Below, piece after piece: positions 44,462-53,329 of a stretch of 64,000 nt of DNA. The stretch's first letter is position 1. The number at the start of each line of letters is the position of its first letter. The DNA lies in NCBI RefSeq assembly GCF_004551525.1, contig NZ_SATR01000014.1, positions 1-64,000 of the forward strand, written 5' to 3'. The notes below the pieces were generated by a model that was not told where the DNA came from, ran no database searches, and worked only from the letters and a program-made list of their open reading frames with translations. The stretch comes from Vibrio ouci (GTDB lineage Bacteria; Pseudomonadota; Gammaproteobacteria; Enterobacterales; Vibrionaceae). A program made the translations under genes and the position numbers.

Positions 44462-45090
44462 TTTCAAATACAGAATTGTTTACCTACTTGGTTGTTACCT
44501 TGTTATATGCTTTTATGCCCGGCCCTGCAATGCTTTATAGTATTGCTCAAACTGTGTCAGGAGGGAGGAAAGTAGGAATTATGGCCGCTTTCGGTCTTCA
44601 CATAGGAGGGTATTTTCATGTGCTTTTAGCTGTATTAGGTTTGTCTTCGGTACTCTTAGCTAATCCTTCTCTCTATTCCGCTATTCAAAAGTTAGGAGCT
44701 CTTTACCTTGTTTGGCTGGGCTTCCAGCGTATCTATCTAACTAAAAAGTTACGGATTACTTCTTCTGACAACAATATTACGTCTCCTAAAAGAACTTTCA
44801 TTGAGAGTGTCATTGTAGATGTTCTGAATCCAAAAGCCGCAATTTTTTATCTTGCTTTTCTTCCACAGTTTGTGAATGAAGTAGGAGATATCGCTGTTTG
44901 GCTTCAATTACTCATTTTGGGGGTCTTTACGAATTTAATGTTTAGCAGTGCGGATCTGTTAAGTGTTTTGATGGCTAGTCATCTACACAATAGATTTAAC
45001 GCAAGAAGCCGCTGGGTTGACCTTCTCTCAAGGTGGTCTGGAAGTATTTTTATACTGCTAGGTGTTATGACTTTAGTAAACTATTCTTAA
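44458..45090 (+). CDS. LysE/RhtB-family amino acid exporter
   Basis: 210 residues, about six membrane helices. AFMPGPAMLYSIAQTVSGGR near 18-37 and LNPKAAIFYLAFLPQFVNE near 123-141 are diagnostic of RhtB-type exporters. The start is TTG 44458, overlapping the SHMT-like stop (TTGA), with GGAGAG six bases upstream, so it is translationally coupled. Its place suggests export of the amino acid made by the two enzymes before it (inference). It differs from the exporter at 804 and carries the same AT-rich composition as its neighbours. Confidence 0.92.
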   Translation: MISNTELFTYLVVTLLYAFMPGPAMLYSIAQTVSGGRKVGIMAAFGLHIGGYFHVLLAVLGLSSVLLANPSLYSAIQKLGALYLVWLGFQRIYLTKKLRITSSDNNITSPKRTFIESVIVDVLNPKAAIFYLAFLPQFVNEVGDIAVWLQLLILGVFTNLMFSSADLLSVLMASHLHNRFNARSRWVDLLSRWSGSIFILLGVMTLVNYS

Positions 45091-45128
45091 AGTCAGGTAG
45101 AGGGATACAGCTCGCCTGTTATTGAGTT

Positions 45129-46145
45129 TTATCGATAAATCGACTTGGTCGACTGCCTGACAATCAACTCTATCGGTGGCAGGCGAACATCATGTCTTTC
45201 GCCACTTAGAAGATTAAGAATCGATTCTGCACACACTACCCCAACCTCTTCGACAGGTTGGCGCATGGTGGTCAATGCTGGAGTAAAGTAGAACGAGGTT
45301 GGCAAGTCATCAAACCCGACCACAGAGACATCTTCAGGTACTCGATAACCGTGGTCATGCAACGCTTTAATGGCCCCATAAGCCGTTTGATCATTGGCGG
45401 CAAAGATAGCGCTAAAATGGCTTTTTGACTCAATCAGCTCTTTGGTTAACTCATAGCCGCATTCGCTACTAAAATCCCCTTGCTTAATGAGCTTAGGTTG
45501 GACTTTAATCCCTGACTCTTGCAGCGCATTTTTATAGCCGACAAAGCGAGCCACCGCATCCGGCTGGTTAAGCAAGCCTTTAATATGGGCGATGTTTAAA
45601 TGACCTTGCTGCAGTAAATGCAGGGTTGCCATATAGCCACCGAGCACGTTGTCGATGTTAATGCAGCGCACTCGGTCACCAATCACATCATAACCAACCG
45701 CCACTACCGGAATGTTCTCCGCGTAATCGAGAATTTGTTGCTCAGTCAGGCTGCCAGTCACAATGATCACCCCATCGACATTGCTCTTTGCAAGGTATTC
45801 TAGCGCATGGGATTCAAGCTTATTTTTCCAGTGCCCCGTCGCAATCACCAATGAGTAGCCCTGCGCACTAAACACTTTCTCCATATCATTGAGGATACGA
45901 CTCGTGTGCGGACTTTCAGGGTTTTGCACCAATACACCAATGGTCATTGAACGAGTGTTGGTACCTTGGTTCATGGTGTAATTGGGTTTGTAGCCCAGTG
46001 TTTTTATCGCTTTCTCGATGTTATTGGTTTTTTCATCGGACACATAAGTGGTGCGATTGAGAAAGCGAGAGACAGTGCTAGGTGAAACACCGGCGAGCTT
46101 GGCGACATCATAGATGGAAGGTTTTTTTTTCTTTTTGGTCGTCAT
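45129..46145 (-). CDS. LacI-family transcriptional regulator
   Basis: 338 residues. The helix-turn-helix is SIYDVAKLAGVSPSTVSRFL near 9-28, after a lysine-rich start, followed by the hinge and a periplasmic-binding-like sugar domain (about 65-335). It is downstream of the ABC transporter ATPase gene but separated by a terminator, so it is probably its own unit. The ligand is not predictable; the neighbouring beta-glucoside genes are a likely target. The start ATG 46145 fits the domain; the longer ORF to 46205 adds an unlikely extension. Confidence 0.93.
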   Translation of the reverse strand: MTTKKKKKPSIYDVAKLAGVSPSTVSRFLNRTTYVSDEKTNNIEKAIKTLGYKPNYTMNQGTNTRSMTIGVLVQNPESPHTSRILNDMEKVFSAQGYSLVIATGHWKNKLESHALEYLAKSNVDGVIIVTGSLTEQQILDYAENIPVVAVGYDVIGDRVRCINIDNVLGGYMATLHLLQQGHLNIAHIKGLLNQPDAVARFVGYKNALQESGIKVQPKLIKQGDFSSECGYELTKELIESKSHFSAIFAANDQTAYGAIKALHDHGYRVPEDVSVVGFDDLPTSFYFTPALTTMRQPVEEVGVVCAESILNLLSGERHDVRLPPIELIVRQSTKSIYR

Positions 46146-46236
46146 AGAAACTGCCAATTGTACAAGCGAAACATCGACTATAGAAAGCCACCTTAAGGAG
46201 CTCAACTGACGTTGATAGAAATTGAGATCTCAAAAG

Positions 46237-46266
46237 GTAAGCCAGTACTAAAATAGACTGGCTTAC
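46237..46266 (-). terminator. Intrinsic terminator after the ABC ATPase gene
   Basis: On the minus strand GTAAGCCAGT pairs with ACTGGCTTAC around a 10-nt loop, followed by CTTTT. Confidence 0.7.
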
Positions 46267-46289
46267 TCGTTAGAGGTTAGCCCAAGCGA

Positions 46290-47384
46290 TTAAAACGTCG
46301 CCAGCGATTTCTCGCTCATGGCATCGAATAGATGAATCGCATCCAGATCTAAGTAAAGCGTCAGCTCATTCACATCCACTTCAGCGGCCTGCGTTTCAAC
46401 CATCAAAGATTGACCTGCAATCTCGGTTTTCAGCAAGATGCTTGCACCCAGCAGTTCCTTGTCTTTGATTTTGACCGGGAACGGCAGCACTCGATCATGA
46501 TCCACTTGTTCAGCACGCAAATGAATGTCAGTCGGGCGTACACCAAAATGCAAAGCCAAGTTCTTAGACGCATGCGCATGGAAGCGCTCTGGCAATGGGA
46601 TACGAGTGTCGCCTAGCTCAACGTGCCAGTTGCCCTCTTCGCCCACCAGCTGAGCATCGAGCATGTTCATTGATGGGTTACCGATAAACTGAGCAACGAA
46701 CTTGTTCGCTGGCTGTTGGAACACTTCAGTTGGCGTCCCTACTTGAGCCACATAACCATCTTTGAGAATCACAATGCGGTCAGCAAGGGTCATCGCTTCG
46801 ATTTGATCGTGCGTGACATAAATCGTGGTAGTTTGAAGCTCTCTGTGCAGTTGTTTGATCTCTTCACGCATCGTGCCACGCAATTTTGCATCAAGGTTCG
46901 ATAGAGGCTCATCAAACAGGAACACTTTTGGAGTGCGCACCATCGCTCGGCCCATTGCCACACGTTGGCGTTGACCACCTGATAGCTCTTTCGGTTTACG
47001 AGCAAGCAGCGGGTCAAGCTCTAGCATTTTTGCCGCTTTACGCACCTCTGTATCGATTTGATCTTTTGGCATGCCCTTAAGTTTGAGCGCAAAGGCAATG
47101 TTTTCATACACCGTCATGTGCGGGTAAAGGGCATAGCTTTGGAACACCATTGCTAAATCACGGTCTTTAGCATCGATTTTGTTCATCAGCTTATCGCCAA
47201 CGAAAATCTCGCCTGCGGTGATGCTCTCTAAGCCAGCAAGCATACGCAGCGTCGTCGATTTACCACAGCCTGATGGGCCAAGAAAAACCACGAACTCGCC
47301 ATCGTTGACCGTAAAGTCGAAGTGCTTAACCACTTCCACATCGTCATAGGATTTTTTGATGTTTTTAAACTCAACTTTTGCCAT
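46290..47384 (-). CDS. Sugar ABC transporter ATPase (MalK/UgpC type)
   Basis: 364 residues. Walker A GPSGCGKSTT near 38, Q-loop VFQSYALYPHMT, signature LSGGQRQRVAMGRAM near 134, Walker B VFLFDEPLSNLDAKL, and the switch histidine in YVTHDQIEAMTLADR. A C-terminal TOBE-type regulatory domain follows from about 240. These are features of MalK-like ATPases that power carbohydrate uptake. ATG 47384 overlaps the stop of the GH1 gene (TAATG) and has AGGAGA upstream. It is the last gene of the uptake operon. Confidence 0.96.
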   Translation of the reverse strand: MAKVEFKNIKKSYDDVEVVKHFDFTVNDGEFVVFLGPSGCGKSTTLRMLAGLESITAGEIFVGDKLMNKIDAKDRDLAMVFQSYALYPHMTVYENIAFALKLKGMPKDQIDTEVRKAAKMLELDPLLARKPKELSGGQRQRVAMGRAMVRTPKVFLFDEPLSNLDAKLRGTMREEIKQLHRELQTTTIYVTHDQIEAMTLADRIVILKDGYVAQVGTPTEVFQQPANKFVAQFIGNPSMNMLDAQLVGEEGNWHVELGDTRIPLPERFHAHASKNLALHFGVRPTDIHLRAEQVDHDRVLPFPVKIKDKELLGASILLKTEIAGQSLMVETQAAEVDVNELTLYLDLDAIHLFDAMSEKSLATF

Positions 47385-48733
47385 TACTGGTTCTCCTCTC
47401 GGCGCTCTAGCAGCATGTTGCGGTATGCGATTGCACTTTGTTTCAGGGTGCGCTGCTGGGTTTCGTAGTCCACGTGAACAATACCGAAGCGCTGTTTGTA
47501 ACCATACGCCCACTCAAAGTTATCCATTAAACTCCACGCAAAGTAACCTTGTACGTCAACGCCTGCTTTAATTGCTTTATCAACTGACTCTAGGTGAGCT
47601 TGGAAGTAGTTAACACGCTGGGTGTCATTCACTTCACCGTTGATGCAGTCATCTTCACCTGCAGCGCCATTTTCAGTAATGTACAGCGGCGGTAGGTTGT
47701 CATAACGGTCATGTAAGCGTAGTAGCAGATCAGTCAATGCTTGTGGGTAAATTTCCCAACCAATGAAGGTGTGCTCATTAGCAGGCTGAGGCACATCTTT
47801 GATATCACCATTTTCATCAAAGCGAACTACACAGCGGGTGTAGAAGTTCACACCAATGAAGTCTAAGTCCGTGCGAATAATGTCTAAGTCACCTTCTAGG
47901 ATCATTGGCATATTGTGCGCTTGGCGATCTAGAACCAATTGCGGGTATTCACCTTTTAATACCGGGTCCATAAACCAGTGAAAACCCTCTGCATCGCTGT
48001 ACTCAGCAGCGCCAATGTCTGCGTCAGTTAGTGGGTAAGCCGGTGTCGCATTAAACACGCATCCATGCATCGCATTCGGTGCGTTTTTACGCATGTGTGG
48101 AATCGCCAAACCGTGAGCCAGCATTAGGTGGTGCGCTGACAAGAAGCCCTCACGCTCACCTTTAATACCTGGTGCGTGCATACCCCAACGGTAACCTAAG
48201 TAAGATGAGCAGAACGGTTCGTTCAAGGTGGCGTACGAATCAATCTTGTCGCCAAAGTAAGCACTCACGGCCTTAGCGTACTCTTCAAACTTGTAAGCGG
48301 TTTCACGATTTAACCAGCCGCCTTTATCTTCAAGGTATTGTGGCAAGTCCCAGTGATAAAGAGTCACGAACACTTTCAAGCCTTGGGCATGGCACTCGTC
48401 AATGATTTGCTCGTAAAACTTGAGCCCCTCTTCGTTAACCTGACCATCCTGTGGAACGATGCGAGGCCACGCCATCGACAGGCGGTAAGCATCCACGCCA
48501 AGACCTTTGATCATCTCGATATCTTGCTTCCAAAGGTGGAAGTGGTCACAAGCAACGTCGCCGTTGTCCATGTTGTCTACCGCACCTGGCTTGTTACAGA
48601 AGGTATCCCAAATAGAAGGAGTACGACCGCCAAGCTGTGCACCACCCTCAATTTGGTAAGAAGAAGTGGCAACGCCAAATAAGAATTCTGGGCTACGTAA
48701 TTTTGAGTCTGTAGGAAGTTGGAATTTATTCAT
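47384..48733 (-). CDS. Glycoside hydrolase family 1 beta-glucosidase
   Basis: 449 residues, a complete GH1 barrel. The acid/base Glu172 is in TLNEPFCSS and the nucleophile Glu354 in YITENGAAGEDD. FLFGVATSSYQIEGG at the start and a LYHWDLPQYLEDKGGW element are typical of bacterial BglA/BglB enzymes. There is no signal peptide, so it cleaves beta-glucosides such as cellobiose in the cytoplasm after ABC uptake. It lies between the permease and ATPase genes, overlapping the latter. Confidence 0.96.
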   Translation of the reverse strand: MNKFQLPTDSKLRSPEFLFGVATSSYQIEGGAQLGGRTPSIWDTFCNKPGAVDNMDNGDVACDHFHLWKQDIEMIKGLGVDAYRLSMAWPRIVPQDGQVNEEGLKFYEQIIDECHAQGLKVFVTLYHWDLPQYLEDKGGWLNRETAYKFEEYAKAVSAYFGDKIDSYATLNEPFCSSYLGYRWGMHAPGIKGEREGFLSAHHLMLAHGLAIPHMRKNAPNAMHGCVFNATPAYPLTDADIGAAEYSDAEGFHWFMDPVLKGEYPQLVLDRQAHNMPMILEGDLDIIRTDLDFIGVNFYTRCVVRFDENGDIKDVPQPANEHTFIGWEIYPQALTDLLLRLHDRYDNLPPLYITENGAAGEDDCINGEVNDTQRVNYFQAHLESVDKAIKAGVDVQGYFAWSLMDNFEWAYGYKQRFGIVHVDYETQQRTLKQSAIAYRNMLLERREENQ

Positions 48734-48747
48734 TGTTATTAAACCTT

Positions 48748-49629
48748 TTAGCCTTTTACTGCGCCTGACGTCAGGCCACTAATCATTTGTTTTGAAGCGA
48801 ATAAGTAAGTAATTACCAGCGGAAGAATCGAGATAGTCGTGCCCAGCATTACCGCTCCCCAAGGAGTATTTGGAATGCCTTGCACACTACGCAGTGCCTG
48901 AGTAATCACATAGTTGTCTGGGGTTGTTAGCACCACTAACGGCTGCATAAACATGTTCCAGAAGAAGACGAATTGAACGATAGCAAGCGTTGCTAGAGCC
49001 GGTTTCATCAGCGGAAGCACCACACTCCAATAAGTTCTAAATTCACCTGCCCCATCCAGTTTTGCCGCTTCCAGTAACTCTTTTGGAATCGAAGCCACCA
49101 CATGCTGACGCATTAAGAAAATACCAAACGGCGTCGTAGTGAACGGCAGCCATACCGCGAGATGGTTATCGAGCAAGCCTAGGAACTTCACGATCATGAA
49201 GTAAGGGATCAAACTCAGCACCGGCGGGATCATCATTGAGCCAACCAGCATGCCGAACAGAAACGTTTTGCCCTTGAACTTGTACACCGCAAAGGCGTAG
49301 CCACCCATGCTACAGAACAGCAGCGAGATGGTTGTGCCTAGAAAAGCAATGTAGATGGAGTTAAACATCGCTTGCCAAAACGGCATGATCTCAAGCAGTT
49401 TGGCGTAGTTAATCGCTAAGCTGTCACCAATGGCGAAGCTGATGCCCGTGCCAAAGATTTCCGTACGGTCACGAGTAGACAGTAGCGCCGACCACAGGAA
49501 CGGGAACACCGTCATGATGGCTGAAATAATCAGCACGACGGCAAGCAATGCAATCATTAGCTTGGTAAAGATTTCGATGCTGCGATCACTTGGACGCCAG
49601 CGAGGAGACATTACGTGTTGAGTGGTCAT
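48748..49629 (-). CDS. Sugar ABC transporter permease (MalG type)
   Basis: 293 residues with six membrane helices. The EAA loop is ELLEAAKLDGAGEFRTYWSV near 200, ending in PLMKPALATLAIVQF, the site that contacts the ATPase. It closely fits the CUT1 MalG-like family. The start is ATG 49629, with GGGGGAGC upstream, not the longer ORF to 49692. It follows the MalF-type gene by 1 bp. Confidence 0.95.
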   Translation of the reverse strand: MTTQHVMSPRWRPSDRSIEIFTKLMIALLAVVLIISAIMTVFPFLWSALLSTRDRTEIFGTGISFAIGDSLAINYAKLLEIMPFWQAMFNSIYIAFLGTTISLLFCSMGGYAFAVYKFKGKTFLFGMLVGSMMIPPVLSLIPYFMIVKFLGLLDNHLAVWLPFTTTPFGIFLMRQHVVASIPKELLEAAKLDGAGEFRTYWSVVLPLMKPALATLAIVQFVFFWNMFMQPLVVLTTPDNYVITQALRSVQGIPNTPWGAVMLGTTISILPLVITYLFASKQMISGLTSGAVKG

Positions 49630-49630
49630 C

Positions 49631-50620
49631 TTATTGCTCCCCCAAACCTTTTTTACCGAAGAAGAAGAATTGCACCGCAGTACAGCCTGCAATCAGCATA
49701 AAGAGCAGCCAAGAGATAGCCGACGCTGTGCCCATTTCTAACCACTCCCAACCCACTTTGTAGAGGTACATTGAAATCGTTAGACCTGATTGACCTGTAC
49801 CACCTGTACCACGAGTCAGAACGAACGGTTCTTCAAACAGCTGTAAGTTACCGATGATGGTCATGGTTACAGCAAAGAAGATAAACGGACGAATCATTGG
49901 CAATGAGATGCTCCAGAAACGGCGCCATGCGTTGGCACCATCCATTCGTGCGGCTTCAAGAATATCTTTAGGAATGGTCATCAAGCCCGTGGTGTACAAC
50001 ACGATGTTGAAACCGGTGTATTTCCAGAACACCATAATGGCGATAGACGGTTTGACCATAGTCGCGTCATCTAGCCAGCGGATTGGCTGAAAGTCATTCA
50101 CCCAGCCAAACGCCCAACCAAACAAGGTGCTATCTGCCAGTGCGATTAAGGTCTGGTTGATGATGCCCGAGTTCGGCGAGTACATGTTGAAGAAGATCAG
50201 TGATGCCGCCACCGTTGAGGTGATAAACGGCAAGAAGTACGCCGATGTCAGCCAATGGCGGAAACGGTCACTCATTGACACCAAAATGTAAGCGACAGGC
50301 AAGGCAACCAAGTGCTGAGCGACGCCAGATGTAATCGCTAGCCATAGGGTGTTTTTCAGTGAACGCCACAGCCACGGGTCAGTCAGTGCAATGTGGTAGT
50401 TCTCTAACCCCACATAATCCATCGCACCTAAACCTTCGACTGGGTTCCACTCATGAAACGACAGAAAGATTGAAAACAGTAACGGGACAATCCCAAATAC
50501 AGAAAAAATAATCAGAAACGGAAGTAGGAATCCATACGGTGTAAGCGCTTTCAAACTCAGACGAGAAAAAAGGCTTTTGCTCTCGGATGTGTCCATAACC
50601 TTGCTCGCTGCATGATTCAT
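49631..50620 (-). CDS. Sugar ABC transporter permease (MalF type)
   Basis: 329 residues with six membrane helices. The EAA loop is DILEAARMDGANAWRRFWSI near 230, followed by LPMIRPFIFFAV. The long N-terminal part starts with a short cytoplasmic region (SLFSRLSLKALTPYGFLLPF). It pairs with the MalG-type permease to form the membrane channel of the CUT1 importer. AGAGGT precedes the ATG. A strong hairpin separates it from the binding-protein gene upstream. Confidence 0.95.
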   Translation of the reverse strand: MNHAASKVMDTSESKSLFSRLSLKALTPYGFLLPFLIIFSVFGIVPLLFSIFLSFHEWNPVEGLGAMDYVGLENYHIALTDPWLWRSLKNTLWLAITSGVAQHLVALPVAYILVSMSDRFRHWLTSAYFLPFITSTVAASLIFFNMYSPNSGIINQTLIALADSTLFGWAFGWVNDFQPIRWLDDATMVKPSIAIMVFWKYTGFNIVLYTTGLMTIPKDILEAARMDGANAWRRFWSISLPMIRPFIFFAVTMTIIGNLQLFEEPFVLTRGTGGTGQSGLTISMYLYKVGWEWLEMGTASAISWLLFMLIAGCTAVQFFFFGKKGLGEQ

Positions 50621-50638
50621 AGTAACGACCTCTAGTTA

Positions 50639-50659
50639 GGAAGGCGAAACTCGCCTTCC
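50639..50659 (-). promoter_or_regulatory. Intercistronic hairpin between binding protein and permease genes
   Basis: GGAAGGCGA pairs with TCGCCTTCC around three bases. There is no T-run. Such hairpins, as in malE-malF, lower permease relative to binding protein by protecting upstream mRNA. Confidence 0.6.
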
Positions 50660-50682
50660 TCCCTTACCAAATAACGAACTAA

Positions 50683-51927
50683 TTAAAGATTACGAGTACG
50701 GCGTTTGATCATTCGCTCCGCTTCTTTCAGCGCAGTTTCGATGTCTTTGCCTTCATCCAGTACTTCCATTAGCGCATTCTCTAAAATAATAGAACGTGCC
50801 ACGTGGTCACCTTTCGCTGGTGCAACTGGCTTGATATTTTTCGCTACGTCAGCAAACAGTAGACGAGCCTTTTGACCGCCAAGGAATGCCACTTCTTCTT
50901 GGAATAGATCATCATCATAAGTAGTTGTGTTCGCTGGGAATGCAGCGATGGTTTCAAAGTGCTTAAGCTGAATATCACGCTTGGTTGTCATGTATTCGAT
51001 CAGCTTCCACGCTTCATCTTGGTGTTTAGATTGGGTTGGGATTGATAGGAATGATCCGCCCCAGCTGCCGTAGATACCATCAGGTAGGTGAGACACACCC
51101 CAGTTACCTGCCGTCTCTGGTGCAATCCAGTTGTTTAGGTGGCCAAGTAGCCATGCGCCAGAAAGCTGAGTAGCAAACGTGCCGTTACGGAAACCTTCAT
51201 ACCATTCGTTTGACCACGCTAAGATGCGTGCATCTAGGCCTTTGTCACGAATCTCTTTTGCAACTTCAAATGCGTGGACAAAACGCTCTGAAGTGACCAC
51301 TGGGTTACCATCTTTATCGAAGTACAGACCTTCGCCTTCAGGTACTGTCGTGAAGATGATCGCTTGCGCTACATCTGCTGCTGAAGCAATCAGGTAGACA
51401 TCTTTCTTCTTCAGCTCTTCACCCGCTTTGATGTACGAATCCCAATCTTTAATTGCTTCATTTAAGTCGATACCGGCTTTTTCAAACACGTCTGTGCGGT
51501 AGTACATTACGCCTGGACCTAGGTCGACAGGCATGCCGTATACATCACCGTCAGCACCTTTACCTTGCGCCCACGCGTAAGGCGCAAAACTCTCTGCGTA
51601 CTTATCGGCACCGTAGTTTTCAGACAGATTAACTAAACCGCCAGATGCTACAAACGGACCAATTTTCTCTACATCAACAACAATGACGTCACCTGCGCCT
51701 GAGCCTGTTGCTAAGTTGGTGGTCAGCTTCGTATGGTGGTCCCCGTGGTTGTTCATTAGGTAATCAACCTTAATGCCTGTCTCTTTTTCAAAGTCAGGAA
51801 GCAGCACTTTCAAGCTGCTGTCAAAATCAGGGAAACCATCAAAGCGAATCTCAGAATTAGCAGCGTTGACTGTTGATGCGACTCCAAGCGCAGTAACAGT
51901 GGCAAGCGTCAAAGTTTTTAGTTTCAT
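50683..51927 (-). CDS. Sugar ABC transporter substrate-binding protein
   Basis: 414 residues with a standard signal peptide (cleavage after VNA at 22; no lipobox), so periplasmic. The CUT1 binding-protein fold is shown by LLPDFEKETGIKVDYLMNNH near 43-62, WDSYIKAGEELKKKD near 153, and WGGSFLSIPTQSKHQDEAWK near 295. It presumably captures a beta-glucoside or oligosaccharide for the GH1 enzyme (inference). AAGGACA precedes the ATG. It follows the LacI gene by 29 bp. Confidence 0.95.
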   Translation of the reverse strand: MKLKTLTLATVTALGVASTVNAANSEIRFDGFPDFDSSLKVLLPDFEKETGIKVDYLMNNHGDHHTKLTTNLATGSGAGDVIVVDVEKIGPFVASGGLVNLSENYGADKYAESFAPYAWAQGKGADGDVYGMPVDLGPGVMYYRTDVFEKAGIDLNEAIKDWDSYIKAGEELKKKDVYLIASAADVAQAIIFTTVPEGEGLYFDKDGNPVVTSERFVHAFEVAKEIRDKGLDARILAWSNEWYEGFRNGTFATQLSGAWLLGHLNNWIAPETAGNWGVSHLPDGIYGSWGGSFLSIPTQSKHQDEAWKLIEYMTTKRDIQLKHFETIAAFPANTTTYDDDLFQEEVAFLGGQKARLLFADVAKNIKPVAPAKGDHVARSIILENALMEVLDEGKDIETALKEAERMIKRRTRNL

Positions 51928-51956
51928 CTTATTGTCCTTAAATGATTTTGTAGGAT

Positions 51957-52952
51957 TTAGAGTTGTTTCACAGAGCTTCTAGGCACCAAAGTTGGTGACA
52001 GTTTGAAGCTCACGTCTCGCTTGTTTTTATTGAGTATTTGAATGACCAGTTGAACGGCTTCAGCACTCATTTGTTCAATGGGGAAGTTCACTGTGCTTAA
52101 CGGTGGCGATATGTAGCGCGCGAACAAGATGTCATCGAACCCCATCAATGAAACCTGTTCGGGTACGCTAATCCCTTCCTCTTTGAGCACTTCAAACGCT
52201 CCGAATGCCATATGATCGTTACAGGCAAACACAGCGGTAAATGAACAATCGCGGTTAAGTAATTTACGCATTGCACTCACACCCGATTCCTCGGTAAAAC
52301 CGGCCTCTGAAACCAATGCTTCGTCGAACAAGATATCCGCTTCTTCCAAAGCTTTGCGATAACCTTGCAGACGCCCCCGTGCATCAGATTTATCCAGAGG
52401 GCCGGTAATACATGCGATGTTACGATGCCCCATTCGCAACAAATGTTCAGTCGCTAACTGGCCACCAAACTCGTTGTCTATTTCAATGCAATTTTGCGCA
52501 AGTTCTGGAACGAATCGATTGACCAACACTAGCGCCACGCCTTTCGCCTCAAGGTCTGTTAAGTAATCATCAGTTAAGTGCTGAGTATGCAAAATCATTG
52601 CATCTACTCGGCGACCTAGAAGAAACTCAACTGACTCCCTCTGCCCTTGCTCTGTGTTAGAACCCGCCGTTACCACCACGTGATAGCCTAATCGGCGTAG
52701 CCTGTTCTCAATGCTGTGTAGAATCCCAGAGTAAAAAGGGCCACCCAGCTCAGGCACGATGATGCCAATACTTCCGGTACGGCTAGAAGCCAGCGCTTGT
52801 GCAATTGCATTTGGGCGATAGCCGAGAACTTGTATCGCTTTTTCCACTTTGAGCTTCTTATCATGGCTGACTCGGCTGGTACCGTTGATCACTCGTGATA
52901 CGGTCGCTTGAGAGACACCTGCGTATTCAGAAACATCTTTGATTGTGGCCAC
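51957..52952 (-). CDS. LacI-family repressor, first gene of the ABC/GH1 operon
   Basis: 331 residues. The helix-turn-helix TIKDVSEYAGVSQATVSRVI (3-22), the hinge IAQALASSRTGSIG and the sugar-binding core follow standard LacI order. The gene is in the same direction as the transporter genes and only 29 bp before them, so the repressor controls its own operon. Two tandem GAAACCGCTTTC-type sites lie 28-59 bp upstream, and a related site is found before the LamB-type porin gene (54814), indicating a common regulon. Confidence 0.95.
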   Translation of the reverse strand: MATIKDVSEYAGVSQATVSRVINGTSRVSHDKKLKVEKAIQVLGYRPNAIAQALASSRTGSIGIIVPELGGPFYSGILHSIENRLRRLGYHVVVTAGSNTEQGQRESVEFLLGRRVDAMILHTQHLTDDYLTDLEAKGVALVLVNRFVPELAQNCIEIDNEFGGQLATEHLLRMGHRNIACITGPLDKSDARGRLQGYRKALEEADILFDEALVSEAGFTEESGVSAMRKLLNRDCSFTAVFACNDHMAFGAFEVLKEEGISVPEQVSLMGFDDILFARYISPPLSTVNFPIEQMSAEAVQLVIQILNKNKRDVSFKLSPTLVPRSSVKQL

Positions 52953-52979
52953 TTATACACCTCGACTACTGCCTGTATT

Positions 52980-53011
52980 CAAAACCGCTTTCTTCAATAG
53001 AAACCGCTTTC
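52980..53011. promoter_or_regulatory. Two tandem LacI-type operators
   Basis: AAAACCGCTTTC (52981-52992) and GAAACCGCTTTC (53000-53011) are 19 bp apart and match GAAA-N4-TTTC. They lie 28-59 bp before the LacI start. Confidence 0.65.
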
Positions 53012-53128
53012 ATGGAGCTAGTATTGATGATTTGCTTAGTGAGTAGCGTGAGAATAATCACACTCAACCATGCCTTAAATGGCCTGATTTACTAAACAAT
53101 GAAGCAGGGGGAAGTTTCGAACGACGCC

Positions 53129-53148
53129 ATGAAACTGTTTCATGAAAC
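53129..53148. promoter_or_regulatory. Overlapping palindromes, possible further operator
   Basis: ATGAAACTGTTTCAT (53129-53143) and GTTTCATGAAAC (53137-53148) are overlapping perfect palindromes. Half-sites resemble the LacI-type sites but the spacing differs, so binding is uncertain. Apart from these sites and the terminator, the 377-bp gap to the porin gene shows nothing recognisable. Confidence 0.4.
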
Positions 53149-53216
53149 GGTCAATAGACAACCAATGCGAGCTATTTACTGAGTCGATGGAGCAACAGAA
53201 TTGATTGGTTTCAGAA

Positions 53217-53244
53217 ACAAAAAAGAGCCGCGAAATCGCGGCTC
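53217..53244 (-). terminator. Intrinsic terminator after LamB-type porin
   Basis: On the minus strand GAGCCGCG / CGCGGCTC around ATTT, followed by TTTTTTG. Confidence 0.9.
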
Positions 53245-53329
53245 AAATGATTGGAGTTAATCATAATCTGGCTAGCGGCTTCACTGCCTTACCGTTAGCA
53301 GAAAAATAGACAGTATTTACTAGAGTGGA

